64,000 nucleotides of DNA, taken from contig VGHN01000001.1 of NCBI GenBank assembly GCA_016868255.1, positions 62,001-126,000 on the forward strand, given 5' to 3'. The notes beneath the pieces were generated by a model. The model worked only from the letters and a program-made list of their open reading frames with translations, had not been told where the DNA came from and made no database searches. The position numbers were made by a program, and so were the translations under genes. Below are positions 1 through 11,714 of the stretch, piece by piece. The stretch comes from Betaproteobacteria bacterium. GTDB lineage: Bacteria; Pseudomonadota; Gammaproteobacteria; Burkholderiales; Burkholderiaceae_A. Every line of letters begins with the position of its first letter. Positions within the stretch are counted from its first letter, which is position 1.

Positions 1-1
1 A

Positions 2-1795
2 CTCCATGGGTCCGGTGAAGCCTCGATCGCGTTGGCCTACCCGCTCGACCGAGGCCGCCAGGTGTTCAAGCAGCAGCCATTCGAAGGAATACTGGCCAAC
101 CTTAAGCGTCGATGGGAAGAAACCGACTCGCCCGCCGTGAGGGAAGAGTTGGGCAAGTACAGGCGCTTGAGACCCTGCCAAGCCTGCAATGGAAGTCGAT
201 TGCGACCCGAGGCGAGGGCCGTTCGACTCGGGCAGGGCGAGCGGTCAATTGGGCTTTCGGAGTTGGTCGCCTTGCCGCTCGGAAGGGTTGCATCCCACTT
301 GGATGCCTTGGAACTCACCGGTCAGCGGGCGTCGATTGCCCAACGAATTCTCGAGGAGATTCGCAGCCGCCTGCTTTTCCTGAATAACGTGGGCCTCTCT
401 TACCTGAGCCTGAATCGTTCTGCGGTGACGCTCTCGGGAGGCGAATCCCAGAGAATTCGGCTCGCGAGTCAGATTGGGGCCCAGCTCTCGGGCGTGATGT
501 ACGTCCTGGATGAGCCCTCAATAGGCCTGCATCAACGAGACAACGATCGCCTACTCGAGACATTGAGGAAGCTTCGAGATCTCGGCAACACTGTCATCGT
601 GGTCGAGCATGACGAGGATGCGATTCGAACCGCAGACCACATCATCGACATGGGCCCCGGCGCGGGAAGCCTGGGTGGCGAGGTGGTCGCCCATGGCCCA
701 CTGGACCTCATTCTTCAGAGCGACGGCCTCACTGGTCAGTACCTCTCCGGTCGGCGCCGCATCGAACGTCCCAAACGCCGCCACGCATCCGACGGTCGTC
801 GGCTTCGCATTCAAGGCGCATCGGGGAACAACCTACGGGCCGTTGATGTTGATTTTCCGGTGGGCCTATTTTCCTGCGTGACGGGCGTTTCAGGGAGCGG
901 CAAATCGACACTGGTCAACGAGACCTTGGCTCGAATCGTCGCAAAACATCTCTACGGAAGTCGAGAAGAACCTGCGCCTTATGCAGCCATCGAGGGACTT
1001 GAACACATTGACCGCCTGATCTGCGTGGATCAGAGCCCGATTGGCCGAACTCCACGCAGCAATCCGGCCACATACACCGGCCTCTTTACGCCGATTCGCG
1101 ATCTCTTTGCCGGCTCTCCAATGGCCCGGGAGCGCGGCTACGATGCTGGTCGCTTCTCATTCAATGTGAAAGGTGGGCGATGCGAAGCCTGCCAAGGCGA
1201 CGGCCTGGTGAAAGTTGAGATGCACTTTCTCCCCGATCTCTATGTGCCCTGCGACCAATGCAAGGGCTTGCGTTACAACCGAGAGACCCTCGATGTGCGT
1301 TACCGAGGAAAGACGATTGCTGAAGTGCTCGACCTCACCATTGATGATGCCTCGGCATTCTTTGCCGCCATTCCCACCGTTGCAAGAAAACTCGATACGC
1401 TCAAGGAGGTGGGCCTGGGCTATCTTCGACTGGGCCAGAGCGCCACAACCCTCTCGGGCGGTGAGGCGCAGCGGGTCAAACTTGCGTGCGAGTTGAGCAA
1501 GCGCGACACCGGGAAAACGCTCTACATCCTGGATGAGCCCACCACCGGACTTCATTTTCACGACACCGCGATGCTACTCAAGCTCCTGCACCACCTGCGA
1601 GATGCCGGTAACACCATCGTCGTCATCGAGCACAACCTCGATGTGATTCAGGCCGCCGACTGGATCATCGATATGGGTCCGGATGGTGGAGAGGGGGGCG
1701 GAGAGGTTGTTGCCAGCGGCACGCCGGAGTCCATCGCAAGAAGTCCAGAGAGTCTTACCGGCCGCTATCTTCTGCCAATACTCGAGAATTCTTAG
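2..1795 (+). CDS. uvrA: UvrABC system protein A (excinuclease ABC subunit A), C-terminal part, truncated by window start
   Basis: Open frame runs to the window edge; two ABC signature regions ([33 protein letters not shown]), zinc-finger cysteines ([27 protein letters not shown]), Walker [11 protein letters not shown]. Confidence 0.97.
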   Translation, partial: LHGSGEASIALAYPLDRGRQVFKQQPFEGILANLKRRWEETDSPAVREELGKYRRLRPCQACNGSRLRPEARAVRLGQGERSIGLSELVALPLGRVASHLDALELTGQRASIAQRILEEIRSRLLFLNNVGLSYLSLNRSAVTLSGGESQRIRLASQIGAQLSGVMYVLDEPSIGLHQRDNDRLLETLRKLRDLGNTVIVVEHDEDAIRTADHIIDMGPGAGSLGGEVVAHGPLDLILQSDGLTGQYLSGRRRIERPKRRHASDGRRLRIQGASGNNLRAVDVDFPVGLFSCVTGVSGSGKSTLVNETLARIVAKHLYGSREEPAPYAAIEGLEHIDRLICVDQSPIGRTPRSNPATYTGLFTPIRDLFAGSPMARERGYDAGRFSFNVKGGRCEACQGDGLVKVEMHFLPDLYVPCDQCKGLRYNRETLDVRYRGKTIAEVLDLTIDDASAFFAAIPTVARKLDTLKEVGLGYLRLGQSATTLSGGEAQRVKLACELSKRDTGKTLYILDEPTTGLHFHDTAMLLKLLHHLRDAGNTIVVIEHNLDVIQAADWIIDMGPDGGEGGGEVVASGTPESIARSPESLTGRYLLPILENS

Positions 1796-2469
1796 GGCAG
1801 AACTGTCAGCCGGGCAATCACTTGCCAGTCGCCGCCTGGCTGGGCACGAACCGCGAGCATTTCCCCCATGCCAACGCCCTGACCACTCAATGCGCCGATG
1901 GTGACCTGGTGGGTGACCCAGATCTCCAAACCACGGCCCGGCATCTCACCAGCCCGTTTCAAACCAAGTATCTGACGCTGTCGATTTCCGTGGCCCTGAA
2001 AGAATGAATTCAGGTCAGGATGAGGCTCAACCCTTGATCGCCCAAAGGCCTCCGCGGCGGTGTCCAAACAACGACACCACTGGCTCGAGCGAACTCGCGA
2101 GAAGACGATGCCGTGACGTGCAAACCAAGCACCCATCGCACGCGCCTGTTGCTGCCCCTCCAGGGAGAGGTTGCGCTGTGTTGCGCAGTCCTCGAGACGA
2201 AACCCCGGGGGGTCTCCAATCCCCGGGACAGTCTGGGCGTGCCGAACGAGCACCAGAGTGCTTGGTTGGGCAAGTGCATTTAGAAACACCCGTTCGGCGG
2301 CGCCAACATCAGAGGTCCTTGGCGGTTCGGGCGCTGCCAATGCGACGCCAAGTCCAGGGCCATTGAGGACCGAAAGACAGGCGATCAATGAAATGAGTCG
2401 GATGGCCCCTAGGAATCGCTCGATGCCAATTTGGTAGCCTTTGAACATCAGCAAATAGAAAGCCTCCAT
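1792..2469 (-). CDS. Histidine phosphatase family protein, probably exported
   Basis: LVLVRHAQT phosphohistidine motif (RHA variant), hydrophobic N-terminus, later THQVTIGAL histidine. Exact start uncertain. Confidence 0.8.
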   Translation of the reverse strand: MEAFYLLMFKGYQIGIERFLGAIRLISLIACLSVLNGPGLGVALAAPEPPRTSDVGAAERVFLNALAQPSTLVLVRHAQTVPGIGDPPGFRLEDCATQRNLSLEGQQQARAMGAWFARHGIVFSRVRSSQWCRCLDTAAEAFGRSRVEPHPDLNSFFQGHGNRQRQILGLKRAGEMPGRGLEIWVTHQVTIGALSGQGVGMGEMLAVRAQPGGDWQVIARLTVLP

Positions 2470-2472
2470 TCA

Positions 2473-2892
2473 ATGAGTCTCATTACCGCAAATCTCCACC
2501 GGGCCACCGGTGCCATCACTACACTGAGTAATGGGCGCCACACGTGGACCTCTGATGTGCCCAAAACCCATGGATCACTCGATGCGGCGCCCGATCCTCA
2601 CGATCTGCTGGATTCCGCCCTGGCCGCCTGCACTGTGTTGACCTTGGAACTCTATGCCCGACGCAAGGGAGATTGGGCCAATTCTCGTTTTAGTTGTGCG
2701 GTTGAGCGTGTCTCAGAGACTCGGGGAGAGGATGGCCAAGTTCACTATCGGCTGCGCAGGGAGGTCAGTGCCGATGGCCCACTCACTGAAGATCAAAAGA
2801 TCAAACTTCTCGAGATCGCGAACAAATGCCCCATCCATCGGTTGATGGCCGGACAAATCGAGGTCGATACTGCAATTAGCGCGGCAGATTAG
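2473..2892 (+). CDS. OsmC family protein
   Basis: OsmC-like layout [29 protein letters not shown] at 2473 (ORF track extends further upstream). Confidence 0.8.
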   Translation: MSLITANLHRATGAITTLSNGRHTWTSDVPKTHGSLDAAPDPHDLLDSALAACTVLTLELYARRKGDWANSRFSCAVERVSETRGEDGQVHYRLRREVSADGPLTEDQKIKLLEIANKCPIHRLMAGQIEVDTAISAAD

Positions 2893-4345
2893 ACGAGCCC
2901 ATTAGAAAAGTATCGATCGAACGGGCCGCTTGCCTCCCCTCGCGTATCGCCCAGACCACCAGAGACTGCCCCCTTCGCATATCGCCCGCAGCGAAAACCT
3001 TGGGCACATTCGTAAAGTAGGAACGGTCTCCCTCGGTCCCTGATTTGGCGTTGCCACGGTTATCGAGATCAACGCCAAAGGCCTGAACAACCGACCCCAC
3101 CGGTGAGACAAATCCCATGGCCAGAAGCACAAGGTCGGCGGGCAGTGTGCGCTCGGTCCCCGGAACCTCCTCCATCTTTCCATCTTTCCATTGAACGTTG
3201 CACGCCTTCAAACCAGTGAGGCGGCCTGACTCACCCACGAACTCCTTGGTCGCTATCGCAAACTCTCTGTCACAACCCTCTTCATGGCTCGATGAGGTCC
3301 GCAACTTGTAGGGCCAATAGGGCCAAGTCAAGGACCGGTCCTCTTGCTCGGGTGGCATCGGCATGAGTTCAAACTGAGTGACACTCTTGGCACCATGGCG
3401 GTTGCTGGTCCCCACACAGTCCGATCCCGTATCACCACCGCCGATCACGATGACGTGCTTGCCATCGGCCCGAATTTGATTGGGGAATGGGTCCCCCGCA
3501 TTGACTTTGTTCTGCATTGGCAGAAACTCCATCGCAAAGCACACCCCCTTGAGTTCCCGGCCGGGCACCGGCAAATCGCGGGGCTGCTCGGCCCCGCCAG
3601 TCAACAAAACCGCATCGAACTCGGCCAGAAGGTCTTTGGGCGCAATGGAGTTGCTCGCCCAGTTGGTTACCTTCGTATCCTTGGGAAGATCAGCAACAAG
3701 CACAGAAGTCTTAAAGACAACGCCCTCGGCCTGCATCTGCTCAACACGCCGGTCAATGTGGCTCTTCTCCATCTTGAAATCGGGAATGCCGTAGCGCAAG
3801 AGCCCGCCAACCCGATCGTTCTTCTCAAAAACCGTCACGGCGTGCCCCGCTCGGGCCAGTTGTTGCGCCGCAGCCATCCCGGCTGGTCCTGACCCCACCA
3901 CGGCGACTTGCTTGCCAGTCTTCTTATCGGCAGGCATCGGCTTGACCCATCCCTCTTTCCAACCTCGATCGATGATGCCGTGCTCGATGGACTTGATGCC
4001 GACTGCATCGCTGTTGATGTTAAGCGTGCAAGCCGCCTCACACGGTGCTGGGCAGACCCGCCCTGTGAACTCGGGAAAATTATTGGTCGAGTGGAGGACA
4101 TCGAGCGCGGCGCGCCACTGACTCTGAAAGACCAAATCATTGAAGTCGGGAATGATGTTATTGACTGGGCAGCCGTTGTTGCAGAAGGGGATGCCGCAAT
4201 CCATGCAGCGCGCTGCCTGCTGATGGGCTTGGTCCTCAGAGAGGCCAATGACAAACTCTTTGTAATGTTTGACTCGGCTATTGGGCTCCTGGTAGCCCTC
4301 CTTGACCCGGCCGAGTTCCATGAATCCTGTGACTTTTCCCATCAT
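2876..4345 (-). CDS. gltD: Glutamate synthase small subunit
   Basis: CxxC(x)nC Fe-S N-terminus ([14 protein letters not shown]), FAD and NADPH GxGxxG motifs; adjacent to gltB. Confidence 0.96.
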   Translation of the reverse strand: MMGKVTGFMELGRVKEGYQEPNSRVKHYKEFVIGLSEDQAHQQAARCMDCGIPFCNNGCPVNNIIPDFNDLVFQSQWRAALDVLHSTNNFPEFTGRVCPAPCEAACTLNINSDAVGIKSIEHGIIDRGWKEGWVKPMPADKKTGKQVAVVGSGPAGMAAAQQLARAGHAVTVFEKNDRVGGLLRYGIPDFKMEKSHIDRRVEQMQAEGVVFKTSVLVADLPKDTKVTNWASNSIAPKDLLAEFDAVLLTGGAEQPRDLPVPGRELKGVCFAMEFLPMQNKVNAGDPFPNQIRADGKHVIVIGGGDTGSDCVGTSNRHGAKSVTQFELMPMPPEQEDRSLTWPYWPYKLRTSSSHEEGCDREFAIATKEFVGESGRLTGLKACNVQWKDGKMEEVPGTERTLPADLVLLAMGFVSPVGSVVQAFGVDLDNRGNAKSGTEGDRSYFTNVPKVFAAGDMRRGQSLVVWAIREGRQAARSIDTFLMGSSNLPR

Positions 4346-4397
4346 TCAATCTTTCTTTGAGTAACTGCAAACGCCCTTATTTCGATCAACATTCCGC

Positions 4398-7300
4398 CTA
4401 AACGGTGGCCGTCTCTTTCGAGGTCTTTGACTGGTTGCGTGCGTGAATTTCAGCCAAAGCCCGCCGGTACTCGGCAGGGAACACCTTGACAAACCTTGTT
4501 CGGGATTGGGCCCAGTGGTCGAGCACCTCTCTGGCCCTTGCGCTTCCTGTCCATCGGAGGTGTTCTTCAATCAGACGACGGAGTTGTTGTTCATCGGTGG
4601 TTGCGCGATGCCAGATGGCTGGATCCATCGTCTTTCGCTGCTCGGCATCACTCAGGACAGGCTCTAGCGTCACCATCGACATATTGCAACGACTTGCGAA
4701 ATCGCCCATGGGGTCATAGACGTAGGCAACACCACCCGACATTCCTGCGGCAAAGTTTCTGCCCGTCTGACCCAACACCACCACCGTTCCTCCAGTCATG
4801 TACTCACAGCCGTGGTCTCCTGTTCCCTCGACCACCGCCGTGGCGCCCGAGAGCCGCACTCCAAAGCGCTCTCCGGCTACCCCGCGAAAGAAGGCTTCGC
4901 CCGAGGTCGCGCCATAGAGCACCGTGTTGCCCACGACGATGTTTTCGTGGGCATCCCCGCGAAACTCAATCGAAGGTCGCACCACAATCCGCCCGCCAGA
5001 GAGGCCCTTGCCGGTGTAATCATTTGCATCGCCGATTAGATAGAGAGTGATCCCCTTGGCCAGAAATGCGCCGAATGATTGGCCACCGACACCCTCTAAT
5101 TGGATGTGCAAGGTGTCGTCCGGTAGTCCGTCGGGGTGGCGCTTGATTAACTCGCCCGAGAGCATCGCCCCGACGGTGCGATTGACATTCCGTGCCACCT
5201 CAATGAAGTGAACCTTCTCCCCCTTCTCAAGTGCTGGTTTGGACTTCTGAATCAGAATCTGATCGAGTGCCTTGTCAAGCCCGTGGTCTTGTCCCTCGGT
5301 GTGACGCAGCGCATCTGGGTTGGCCATGAATGGCTTCATAAAGAGCCGGCTGAAATCGAGACCGCGGGCCTTCCAATGTGCAATGCCCTGACGCATGTCG
5401 AGCAAATCGACCCGGCCAACCAAATCTTCAAACCGAGCGATTCCAAGTTGCGCCATGATCTGACGCACTTCCTCAGCGACGAAAAAGAAGTAATTCACTA
5501 CGTGCTCGGGCTTGCCCTGAAAGCGCTTTCTGAGCACTGGGTCCTGCGTGGCCACTCCCACTGGACAGGTATTGAGATGGCACTTGCGCATCATGATGCA
5601 TCCCTCAACCACCAAGGGGGCTGTGGCAAAACCCATCTCATCGGCTCCAAGAAGAGCAGCAATAACGACGTCTCGTCCCGTCTTCATCTGCCCATCGGCC
5701 TGCACACGAATGCGGCTGCGCAGGCCATTCATTACCAAGGTCTGCTGGGTCTCGGCCAAGCCGATCTCCCATGGCGAGCCGGCATGCTTGATCGAAGAGA
5801 GCGGGGAAGCCCCCGTGCCACCATCATGGCCCGCGATCACCACATGATCGGCCTTTGCCTTTGAAACGCCTGCGGCCACGGTTCCGACGCCCACCTCCGA
5901 TACCAGCTTGACCGAAATGTCGGCATGCGGTGCGACGTTTTTCAGGTCGTGAATGAGTTGGGCGAGGTCTTCGATTGAATAAATATCGTGATGGGGCGGC
6001 GGCGAGATAAGACCAACGCCAGGAACCGAATGCCGAAGTGTTCCGATGTAGTCGGACACCTTGCCCCCTGGCAACTGACCACCCTCGCCGGGTTTCGCAC
6101 CCTGTGCCATCTTGATCTGGACCTGATCGGCAGAGACGAGGTACTCGGTGGTGACACCGAATCGACCCGAGGCCACCTGCTTGATCTTCGAACGAAGGCT
6201 GTCGCCGTCTTCAAGGCTGTAATCGGACTCAATCTGCGCTGCGCCGATCATGTCAGAGAGCTTGGTGCCGGCGGCGATTCGTATACCCTTGAGCTCATCG
6301 CGATACCGTCGCTTGTCCTCGCCCCCCTCCCCGGTGTTTGATTTGCCCCCAATCCGGTTCATGGCGACCGCCAGAGTCGCATGGGCCTCGGTCGATATCG
6401 AGCCCAATGACATCGCCCCCGTGGCGAAACGTTTGACAATCTCAGTGACCGGTTCCACCTCCTCAATGGCGATGGCGCTTGTAGGGTCAACACGAAATTC
6501 AAAGAGCCCGCGCAGGGTCATGTGCCTGCGGCTCTGGTCGTTGATGATCTGCGCGTACTCCTTGTAGGAGTTGAACTGATTGGCCCGCGTTGCATGTTGC
6601 AGCTTCGCAATGGCATCTGGTGTCCACATGTGTTGTTCGCCGCGAGTCCGCCAGGCGTACTCACCTCCGGCATCGAGCATCTCGGCCAAGACAGGGTCCT
6701 GCCCGAATGCCTGACGGTGGGTCCGAATGGCCTCCTCTGCCATCTCGAATATTCCGATGCCCTCTACTGCGCTGGGCGTTCCAGTGAAGTAGCGATCGAT
6801 GGTGGCCGAGTTGATGCCGATGGCCTCGAAAATCTGAGCACCGCAGTAAGACATGTAGGTGGAAATTCCCATCTTGGACATGATCTTGGCCAGTCCCTTG
6901 CCAATGGCTTTCACATAATTTGCAATCGCCTTGTCTGCGCTGAGCGCTCCCGGCAGGGACTTGTGCAGCGAGACGATCGTCTCCATTGCGAGGTAGGGGT
7001 GCACTGCCTCTGCGCCATAGCCAGCGAGAACTGCAAAGTGGTGGACCTCTCGGGCTGCACCCGTCTCCACAACAAGGCCTGCAGAAGTCCTCTTCCCCGC
7101 CTGAACAAGGTGCTGATGAACTGCAGAGAGTGCCAAGAGGGATGGAATGGCAACCCGCTCGATCGAGACTCCTTTGTCGCTCAGTATCAGGATGTTGGCG
7201 CCCGAATCAATGGCATCGGCCGCCTCTGCACAGAGCGTGGAGAGCCTTGCCTCAACACCTTCCTTGCCCCAGTCGACGGGATACGTGATATCGATCACCG

Positions 7301-9080
7301 TGCTGCGAAACTTTCCTCTGGTGTGCTTCTCGATATCCCGCAAGCGCTGCATTCCTGCAAAGTCGAGGACCGGCTGATCGACCTCAAGGCGCAGCGGTGG
7401 GTTGACCTGGTTGATGTCCAGGAGATTTGGCTTGGGCCCAATGAACGAATTCAAGGACATCACAATGGCTTCACGAATCGGATCAATGGGCGGGTTTGTG
7501 ACTTGGGCGAAGAGTTGCTTGAAGTAGTTGAACAGCGGCTTGTTGCGATCGGATAAAACCGCCAGGGGCGAGTCGTTGCCCATGGAGCCCACAGCCTCCT
7601 CTCCTGCCTGTGCCATGGGGGCCAGCAGAAATTTGAGGTCTTCCTGGGTATAGCCAAACGCCTGCTGACGGTCCAGCAGCGCCAGAGCATTGGGGCTTGG
7701 CCGATTCTCGGCCATTGGGTCAAGCCCATTGAGCTCAACGCGCACATTGTCAATCCATTGCTTATACGGTCGAATCTTGGAGAGCGAGGCTTTGAGTTCC
7801 TCGTCGTGAATCATTCGACCCTGCTCAAGATCGATGAGAAACATTTTTCCTGGCTGGAGACGCCACTTCCGAACAATCTTGCTCTCGGGGATTGGCAGCA
7901 CACCCGACTCGGATGCCATCACCACAAGATCGTCATCTGTAATGCAGTAACGCGAAGGGCGCAGACCATTTCGATCGAGGGTGGCCCCAATCTGGCGGCC
8001 ATCGGTGAAGACAATGGATGCGGGGCCATCCCATGGTTCCATCATCGCGGCGTGGTACTCGTAGAAGGCCCGCCGACCTTCATCCATGGTGGTGTGCTGC
8101 TCCCACGGTTCGGGGATCATCATCATCACGGCGTGGGCCAGGGGGTAACCGGCCGCGACAAGAAGCTCTAAGCAGTTGTCGAAGGTGGCGGTGTCGGACT
8201 GGCCAGGAAAACTAATTGGGTAGAGTTTCTGCAGATCGGCGCCGAGCACAGGTGAGTTCATCACCCCCTCGCGCGCGCGCATCCAGTTGTAGTTCCCCTT
8301 GACCGTATTGATCTCCCCGTTGTGGGCCACCATTCGATAGGGATGCGCAAGGGGCCACTCGGGGAAGGTATTGGTTGAAAAGCGTTGATGCACCAGGGCC
8401 AGGGCCGAGACACAACGTGGATCCGCCAAGTCCTTGTAGTAGATGCCCACCTGATCAGCCAGCAACAGCCCCTTGTAAACCAGGGTTCGGCTCGACATGG
8501 ATGGCACGTAGTATTCCTTGCCATGCTGAAGGCGCAGAGATTGAATCGCGCTTGAGGCGGTTTTGCGTATGACGTAGAGCTTGCGCTCAAGTGCGTCCTG
8601 CACAACCACATCGGCACCTCGGCCAATGAAGAGTTGCCGGATCAATGGCTCTTTGGCACGAACCCGGGGCGACATTGGCATCGATGAGTCGGTTGGGACG
8701 TCGCGCCAGCCGAGAACAACCTGGCCCTCCGCAACCACGGCCCGCTCCAGGGCCCTCTCACAGGCGATGCGAGAGGCATGCTCCTTGGGAAGAAAGACCA
8801 TTCCCACGCCATACTCGCCGGGGGGCGGTAGCAAGACACCCTGCCGAGCCATGTCTTGCCGCAGGTAATCGTCGGGAATTTGAATCAGAATCCCCGCCCC
8901 ATCGCCCATCAATGCGTCGGCCCCCACTGCACCCCGATGGTCGAGGTTTTTCAAAATCAGGAGCCCCTGCTCGACAATTTCGTGGGACTTGTGTCCGCGG
9001 ATGTGGGCGACGAATCCGACACCGCAGGCGTCGTGTTCGTAGGAGGGGTCGTAGAGGCCTTGGGGGTGGGGGTGGGTCAT
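4398..9080 (-). CDS. gltB: Glutamate synthase large subunit
   Basis: 1560 aa; N-terminal class II glutaminase ([12 protein letters not shown]), FMN-binding synthase domain and GXGXG C-terminal domain. Confidence 0.98.
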   Translation of the reverse strand: MTHPHPQGLYDPSYEHDACGVGFVAHIRGHKSHEIVEQGLLILKNLDHRGAVGADALMGDGAGILIQIPDDYLRQDMARQGVLLPPPGEYGVGMVFLPKEHASRIACERALERAVVAEGQVVLGWRDVPTDSSMPMSPRVRAKEPLIRQLFIGRGADVVVQDALERKLYVIRKTASSAIQSLRLQHGKEYYVPSMSSRTLVYKGLLLADQVGIYYKDLADPRCVSALALVHQRFSTNTFPEWPLAHPYRMVAHNGEINTVKGNYNWMRAREGVMNSPVLGADLQKLYPISFPGQSDTATFDNCLELLVAAGYPLAHAVMMMIPEPWEQHTTMDEGRRAFYEYHAAMMEPWDGPASIVFTDGRQIGATLDRNGLRPSRYCITDDDLVVMASESGVLPIPESKIVRKWRLQPGKMFLIDLEQGRMIHDEELKASLSKIRPYKQWIDNVRVELNGLDPMAENRPSPNALALLDRQQAFGYTQEDLKFLLAPMAQAGEEAVGSMGNDSPLAVLSDRNKPLFNYFKQLFAQVTNPPIDPIREAIVMSLNSFIGPKPNLLDINQVNPPLRLEVDQPVLDFAGMQRLRDIEKHTRGKFRSTVIDITYPVDWGKEGVEARLSTLCAEAADAIDSGANILILSDKGVSIERVAIPSLLALSAVHQHLVQAGKRTSAGLVVETGAAREVHHFAVLAGYGAEAVHPYLAMETIVSLHKSLPGALSADKAIANYVKAIGKGLAKIMSKMGISTYMSYCGAQIFEAIGINSATIDRYFTGTPSAVEGIGIFEMAEEAIRTHRQAFGQDPVLAEMLDAGGEYAWRTRGEQHMWTPDAIAKLQHATRANQFNSYKEYAQIINDQSRRHMTLRGLFEFRVDPTSAIAIEEVEPVTEIVKRFATGAMSLGSISTEAHATLAVAMNRIGGKSNTGEGGEDKRRYRDELKGIRIAAGTKLSDMIGAAQIESDYSLEDGDSLRSKIKQVASGRFGVTTEYLVSADQVQIKMAQGAKPGEGGQLPGGKVSDYIGTLRHSVPGVGLISPPPHHDIYSIEDLAQLIHDLKNVAPHADISVKLVSEVGVGTVAAGVSKAKADHVVIAGHDGGTGASPLSSIKHAGSPWEIGLAETQQTLVMNGLRSRIRVQADGQMKTGRDVVIAALLGADEMGFATAPLVVEGCIMMRKCHLNTCPVGVATQDPVLRKRFQGKPEHVVNYFFFVAEEVRQIMAQLGIARFEDLVGRVDLLDMRQGIAHWKARGLDFSRLFMKPFMANPDALRHTEGQDHGLDKALDQILIQKSKPALEKGEKVHFIEVARNVNRTVGAMLSGELIKRHPDGLPDDTLHIQLEGVGGQSFGAFLAKGITLYLIGDANDYTGKGLSGGRIVVRPSIEFRGDAHENIVVGNTVLYGATSGEAFFRGVAGERFGVRLSGATAVVEGTGDHGCEYMTGGTVVVLGQTGRNFAAGMSGGVAYVYDPMGDFASRCNMSMVTLEPVLSDAEQRKTMDPAIWHRATTDEQQLRRLIEEHLRWTGSARAREVLDHWAQSRTRFVKVFPAEYRRALAEIHARNQSKTSKETATV

Positions 9081-9176
9081 TTCTTTGTCCGACGCAAAAG
9101 TGAGCTATGGATTATCCAAAGTCATGCTCCGCTTGGCAAAGGAAATTCCCTCTAATGTCGCTTTAGAGATAGATTT

Positions 9177-9204
9177 AAATTAGGGTCAGATCCATATTTA
9201 AATT
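9177..9204. repeat. Candidate RAYT-element terminal motif: ATTTAAATTAGGGTCAGATCCATATTTAAATTAA
   Basis: GGGTCAGATCC core flanked by two ATTTAAATTA copies at the 3' end of the transposase gene. Confidence 0.45.
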
Positions 9205-9937
9205 AATTGATACCCGATTCCTGTTTATTTGGGGACATACCATTTCCCCCCTTGGGTCGGCCTCTGGGCCGGCTGGCCCAGGCATTCCTCTCCTCCGGTG
9301 GCAGGCGAGCCCAGTCCAGCTCAGTGAGCAGAGGACACCCACTCGCAAGCCCCTTCTCCATTCCCTGGACCAGGGACGCCTCCAATGGCTCTTGAAGGAT
9401 TCGAGCGAATGCAGCCTCCCGCTCAAACGGGGTGTTTCCAAGAGACCAGTAACCGGCAATGGTCTGAATCGGCGACATCGGTGGAGCTGCTCGTTTCCCC
9501 GCCAAGACCCCTGCCGAGGACCAAGGCCAATCCAAGGGGTCTGCGCAGAGCCCCGCCCGAACGGGCTGCCAAGCAAACCATCTCATGGCAGATAACCCAT
9601 GCGCTTGCGCAGATATCCAATAGCTTCGGTAACGCCCTTCCCATGGGGTGCCCGAACGTCGCCAACGGCGATTAAATAAAGGCACATATCGACGTCCAAC
9701 TTGCTGAATGGTCTCCGCCATCGCGCGGCTGCGTTGAGGCGTTACGAGCCAGTGGGCTTCTCGAGCCACCACCGACCAAGCATGAACCCACAGGCCGTTG
9801 CCCATGGCCGACTCCAGAAAGACGTTGATGTAAGCCTCTCTGTCCTGGGCGTCAATGCAGAAGGGCTCGTCGGCATGGCCTCGCTGGGCCAGGTGATAGG
9901 TGCGCCCCGAAACGATCTGGCGAGGTCGCCTTGCCAT
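9203..9937 (-). CDS. REP-associated tyrosine transposase-like protein (Y1/IS200-like, RAYT); HUH motif degenerate
   Basis: SGRTYHLAQRG, IQQVGRRYVPLFNRRWRRSGTPWEGRYRS and RPRGRPK tail typical of RAYT proteins; the expected NHVHLL is REAHWLV. Confidence 0.85.
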   Translation of the reverse strand: MARRPRQIVSGRTYHLAQRGHADEPFCIDAQDREAYINVFLESAMGNGLWVHAWSVVAREAHWLVTPQRSRAMAETIQQVGRRYVPLFNRRWRRSGTPWEGRYRSYWISAQAHGLSAMRWFAWQPVRAGLCADPLDWPWSSAGVLAGKRAAPPMSPIQTIAGYWSLGNTPFEREAAFARILQEPLEASLVQGMEKGLASGCPLLTELDWARLPPEERNAWASRPRGRPKGGNGMSPNKQESGIN

Positions 9938-9949
9938 TTGGTGGCGGCC

Positions 9950-11110
9950 CTAAGCCGTCATGGCCTGCAGGCTTGCGCTGACTGCGCCGTCGTCTACCGG
10001 CCTGAACTCGGCCTGACCAATGCCTGTGAGCAGGATGTAACGAATACGCCCCGCGGCCGCCTTCTTGTCGTGCCGCATCCAATCAAGGTAAGTCTGGGCG
10101 GACCACTTCGGTGGCTGCGTAGGCAGGCCTGCCCGCTTCACCAACTCAAGGACTCGGGAGGCATCGTCTGCTTGCACTTGGCCCAGGTCCTGCGAGAGCC
10201 GGGTGGCCATGACCATCCCGCAACCAACAGCCTCTCCATGAAGCCAAGTCCCAAATCCAAGACCCGCCTCAATGGCGTGCCCAAACGTGTGGCCGAAATT
10301 AAGCAACGCCCGACGACCCGAAGATTCACGTTCATCCTCAGCAACCACCATGGCCTTGAGTTGGCAGGACCTTTCAATGGCATAGGCGAGACTGGCGGGA
10401 TCTCTGGCCACAAGGGCGTCCATTGATTCTTCGAGCCAGTTAAAAAACCCTTCATCGAGGCTTGCACCGTACTTAATGATTTCGGCGAGACCCGCACTGA
10501 ACTCCCTTCCCGGAAGGCTCGATAAGACCGACATATCGATCACCACCGCCTTGGGTTGGTAGAAGGCCCCAATCATATTTTTTCCAAGGGGGTGATTCAC
10601 ACCTGTCTTGCCACCAACAGAGGAGTCGACCTGGGCCAATAAAGTGGTTGGGGCCTGAACAAAACCCACCCCCCGTTGATAGCAAGAGGCGGCAAAGCCC
10701 GCCATGTCGCCCACGACACCTCCTCCCAGCGCAAGGACAGTGCTAGAGCGATCCACCTGGGCCTGCATCATTGAATCCAAAATGGTCCCGAGATGGGCCA
10801 TGTCCTTGAAGGCTTCACCGTCGGGCAAGACCACCTCAATGACCTCCTTGGCCAAGGCCTTGAGCGCGCTGACCACCGAGGCCAGGTAGAGGTGGGCAAC
10901 CGTAGTGTTGGTGACCACCACCACCTGCCGAGAATCGATGCAAGCGCTCCACACACTGGGCAGATCAAGCAGGCCCTCCCCAATCGATATCGGATAACCA
11001 CGACCGTCGCTCAGTCCAACCTCAACGGTGGCGTGAATTCGAGGCCCCGACTGACTGGCGTCGGTCGGGGGGAACGAGCGGGGCGTCTTCATAGGTCGTA
11101 TTGTGCCCAA
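9950..11110 (-). CDS. aroB: 3-dehydroquinate synthase
   Basis: GGGVVGDMAGFAA, GGKTGVNHPLGKNMIGAFYQP, LNFGHTFGHAIE motifs. Confidence 0.97.
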   Translation of the reverse strand: MGTIRPMKTPRSFPPTDASQSGPRIHATVEVGLSDGRGYPISIGEGLLDLPSVWSACIDSRQVVVVTNTTVAHLYLASVVSALKALAKEVIEVVLPDGEAFKDMAHLGTILDSMMQAQVDRSSTVLALGGGVVGDMAGFAASCYQRGVGFVQAPTTLLAQVDSSVGGKTGVNHPLGKNMIGAFYQPKAVVIDMSVLSSLPGREFSAGLAEIIKYGASLDEGFFNWLEESMDALVARDPASLAYAIERSCQLKAMVVAEDERESSGRRALLNFGHTFGHAIEAGLGFGTWLHGEAVGCGMVMATRLSQDLGQVQADDASRVLELVKRAGLPTQPPKWSAQTYLDWMRHDKKAAAGRIRYILLTGIGQAEFRPVDDGAVSASLQAMTA

Positions 11111-11680
11111 TCAGCGTGTGGGGTTGGCGGAGTCAGTGGCCTGAGCGGGGATCAATCCCGCCCGAACGAGTTGCTCCTCCACAGCGGTCACCACCTGTCC
11201 AAGCGAACCTCTGGTGCTCGACACGACACAATCGGCCATGGCACGGTAGACCGGATCTCTGAGCGCATAGAGTTCGTCGACCTTCGCGCGCGGATCCGAT
11301 GATTGCATCAGTAGCGGCCTGGACTGGTCCGAGCGCAACCGAGTCCAAAGAAGCCTCGGTTCAGCCTCGAGATAGACCACGTAGCCCTTTGAGAGCTGCT
11401 CACGATTGGCCGGGTCCATGGGCGCGCCTCCGCCAGTCGTGACCACTCGACCTGAGACGGACATCACATCGGCAATCACCTTGGACTCTCGCCTGCGAAA
11501 CCCCTCCTCCCCCTCCACTTCGAAAATGACTGGGATGGTGGTGCCCGAGCGGGCCTCGATCTCGTGATCGGTGTCGACAAGAGGGCGACCCACGCGGGCG
11601 GCGAGCCGCTTGCCAATCGTGGTCTTGCCCGCGCCCATCAGCCCAATGAAGACAATATTTTTCATTGCTTGCGAGGACAT
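11111..11680 (-). CDS. aroK: Shikimate kinase
   Basis: GLMGAGKTTIGKRLA P-loop, DTDHEIE, TGGGAP motifs; next to aroB. Confidence 0.96.
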   Translation of the reverse strand: MSSQAMKNIVFIGLMGAGKTTIGKRLAARVGRPLVDTDHEIEARSGTTIPVIFEVEGEEGFRRRESKVIADVMSVSGRVVTTGGGAPMDPANREQLSKGYVVYLEAEPRLLWTRLRSDQSRPLLMQSSDPRAKVDELYALRDPVYRAMADCVVSSTRGSLGQVVTAVEEQLVRAGLIPAQATDSANPTR

Positions 11681-11714
11681 GGCTTGAGTCTATCAGGCGA
11701 TACACTTAGGTTTC

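Noticed and set aside
6522-7556. 344-aa plus-strand ORF antisense to gltB
   Set aside because: Shadow ORF within a confidently assigned gltB.
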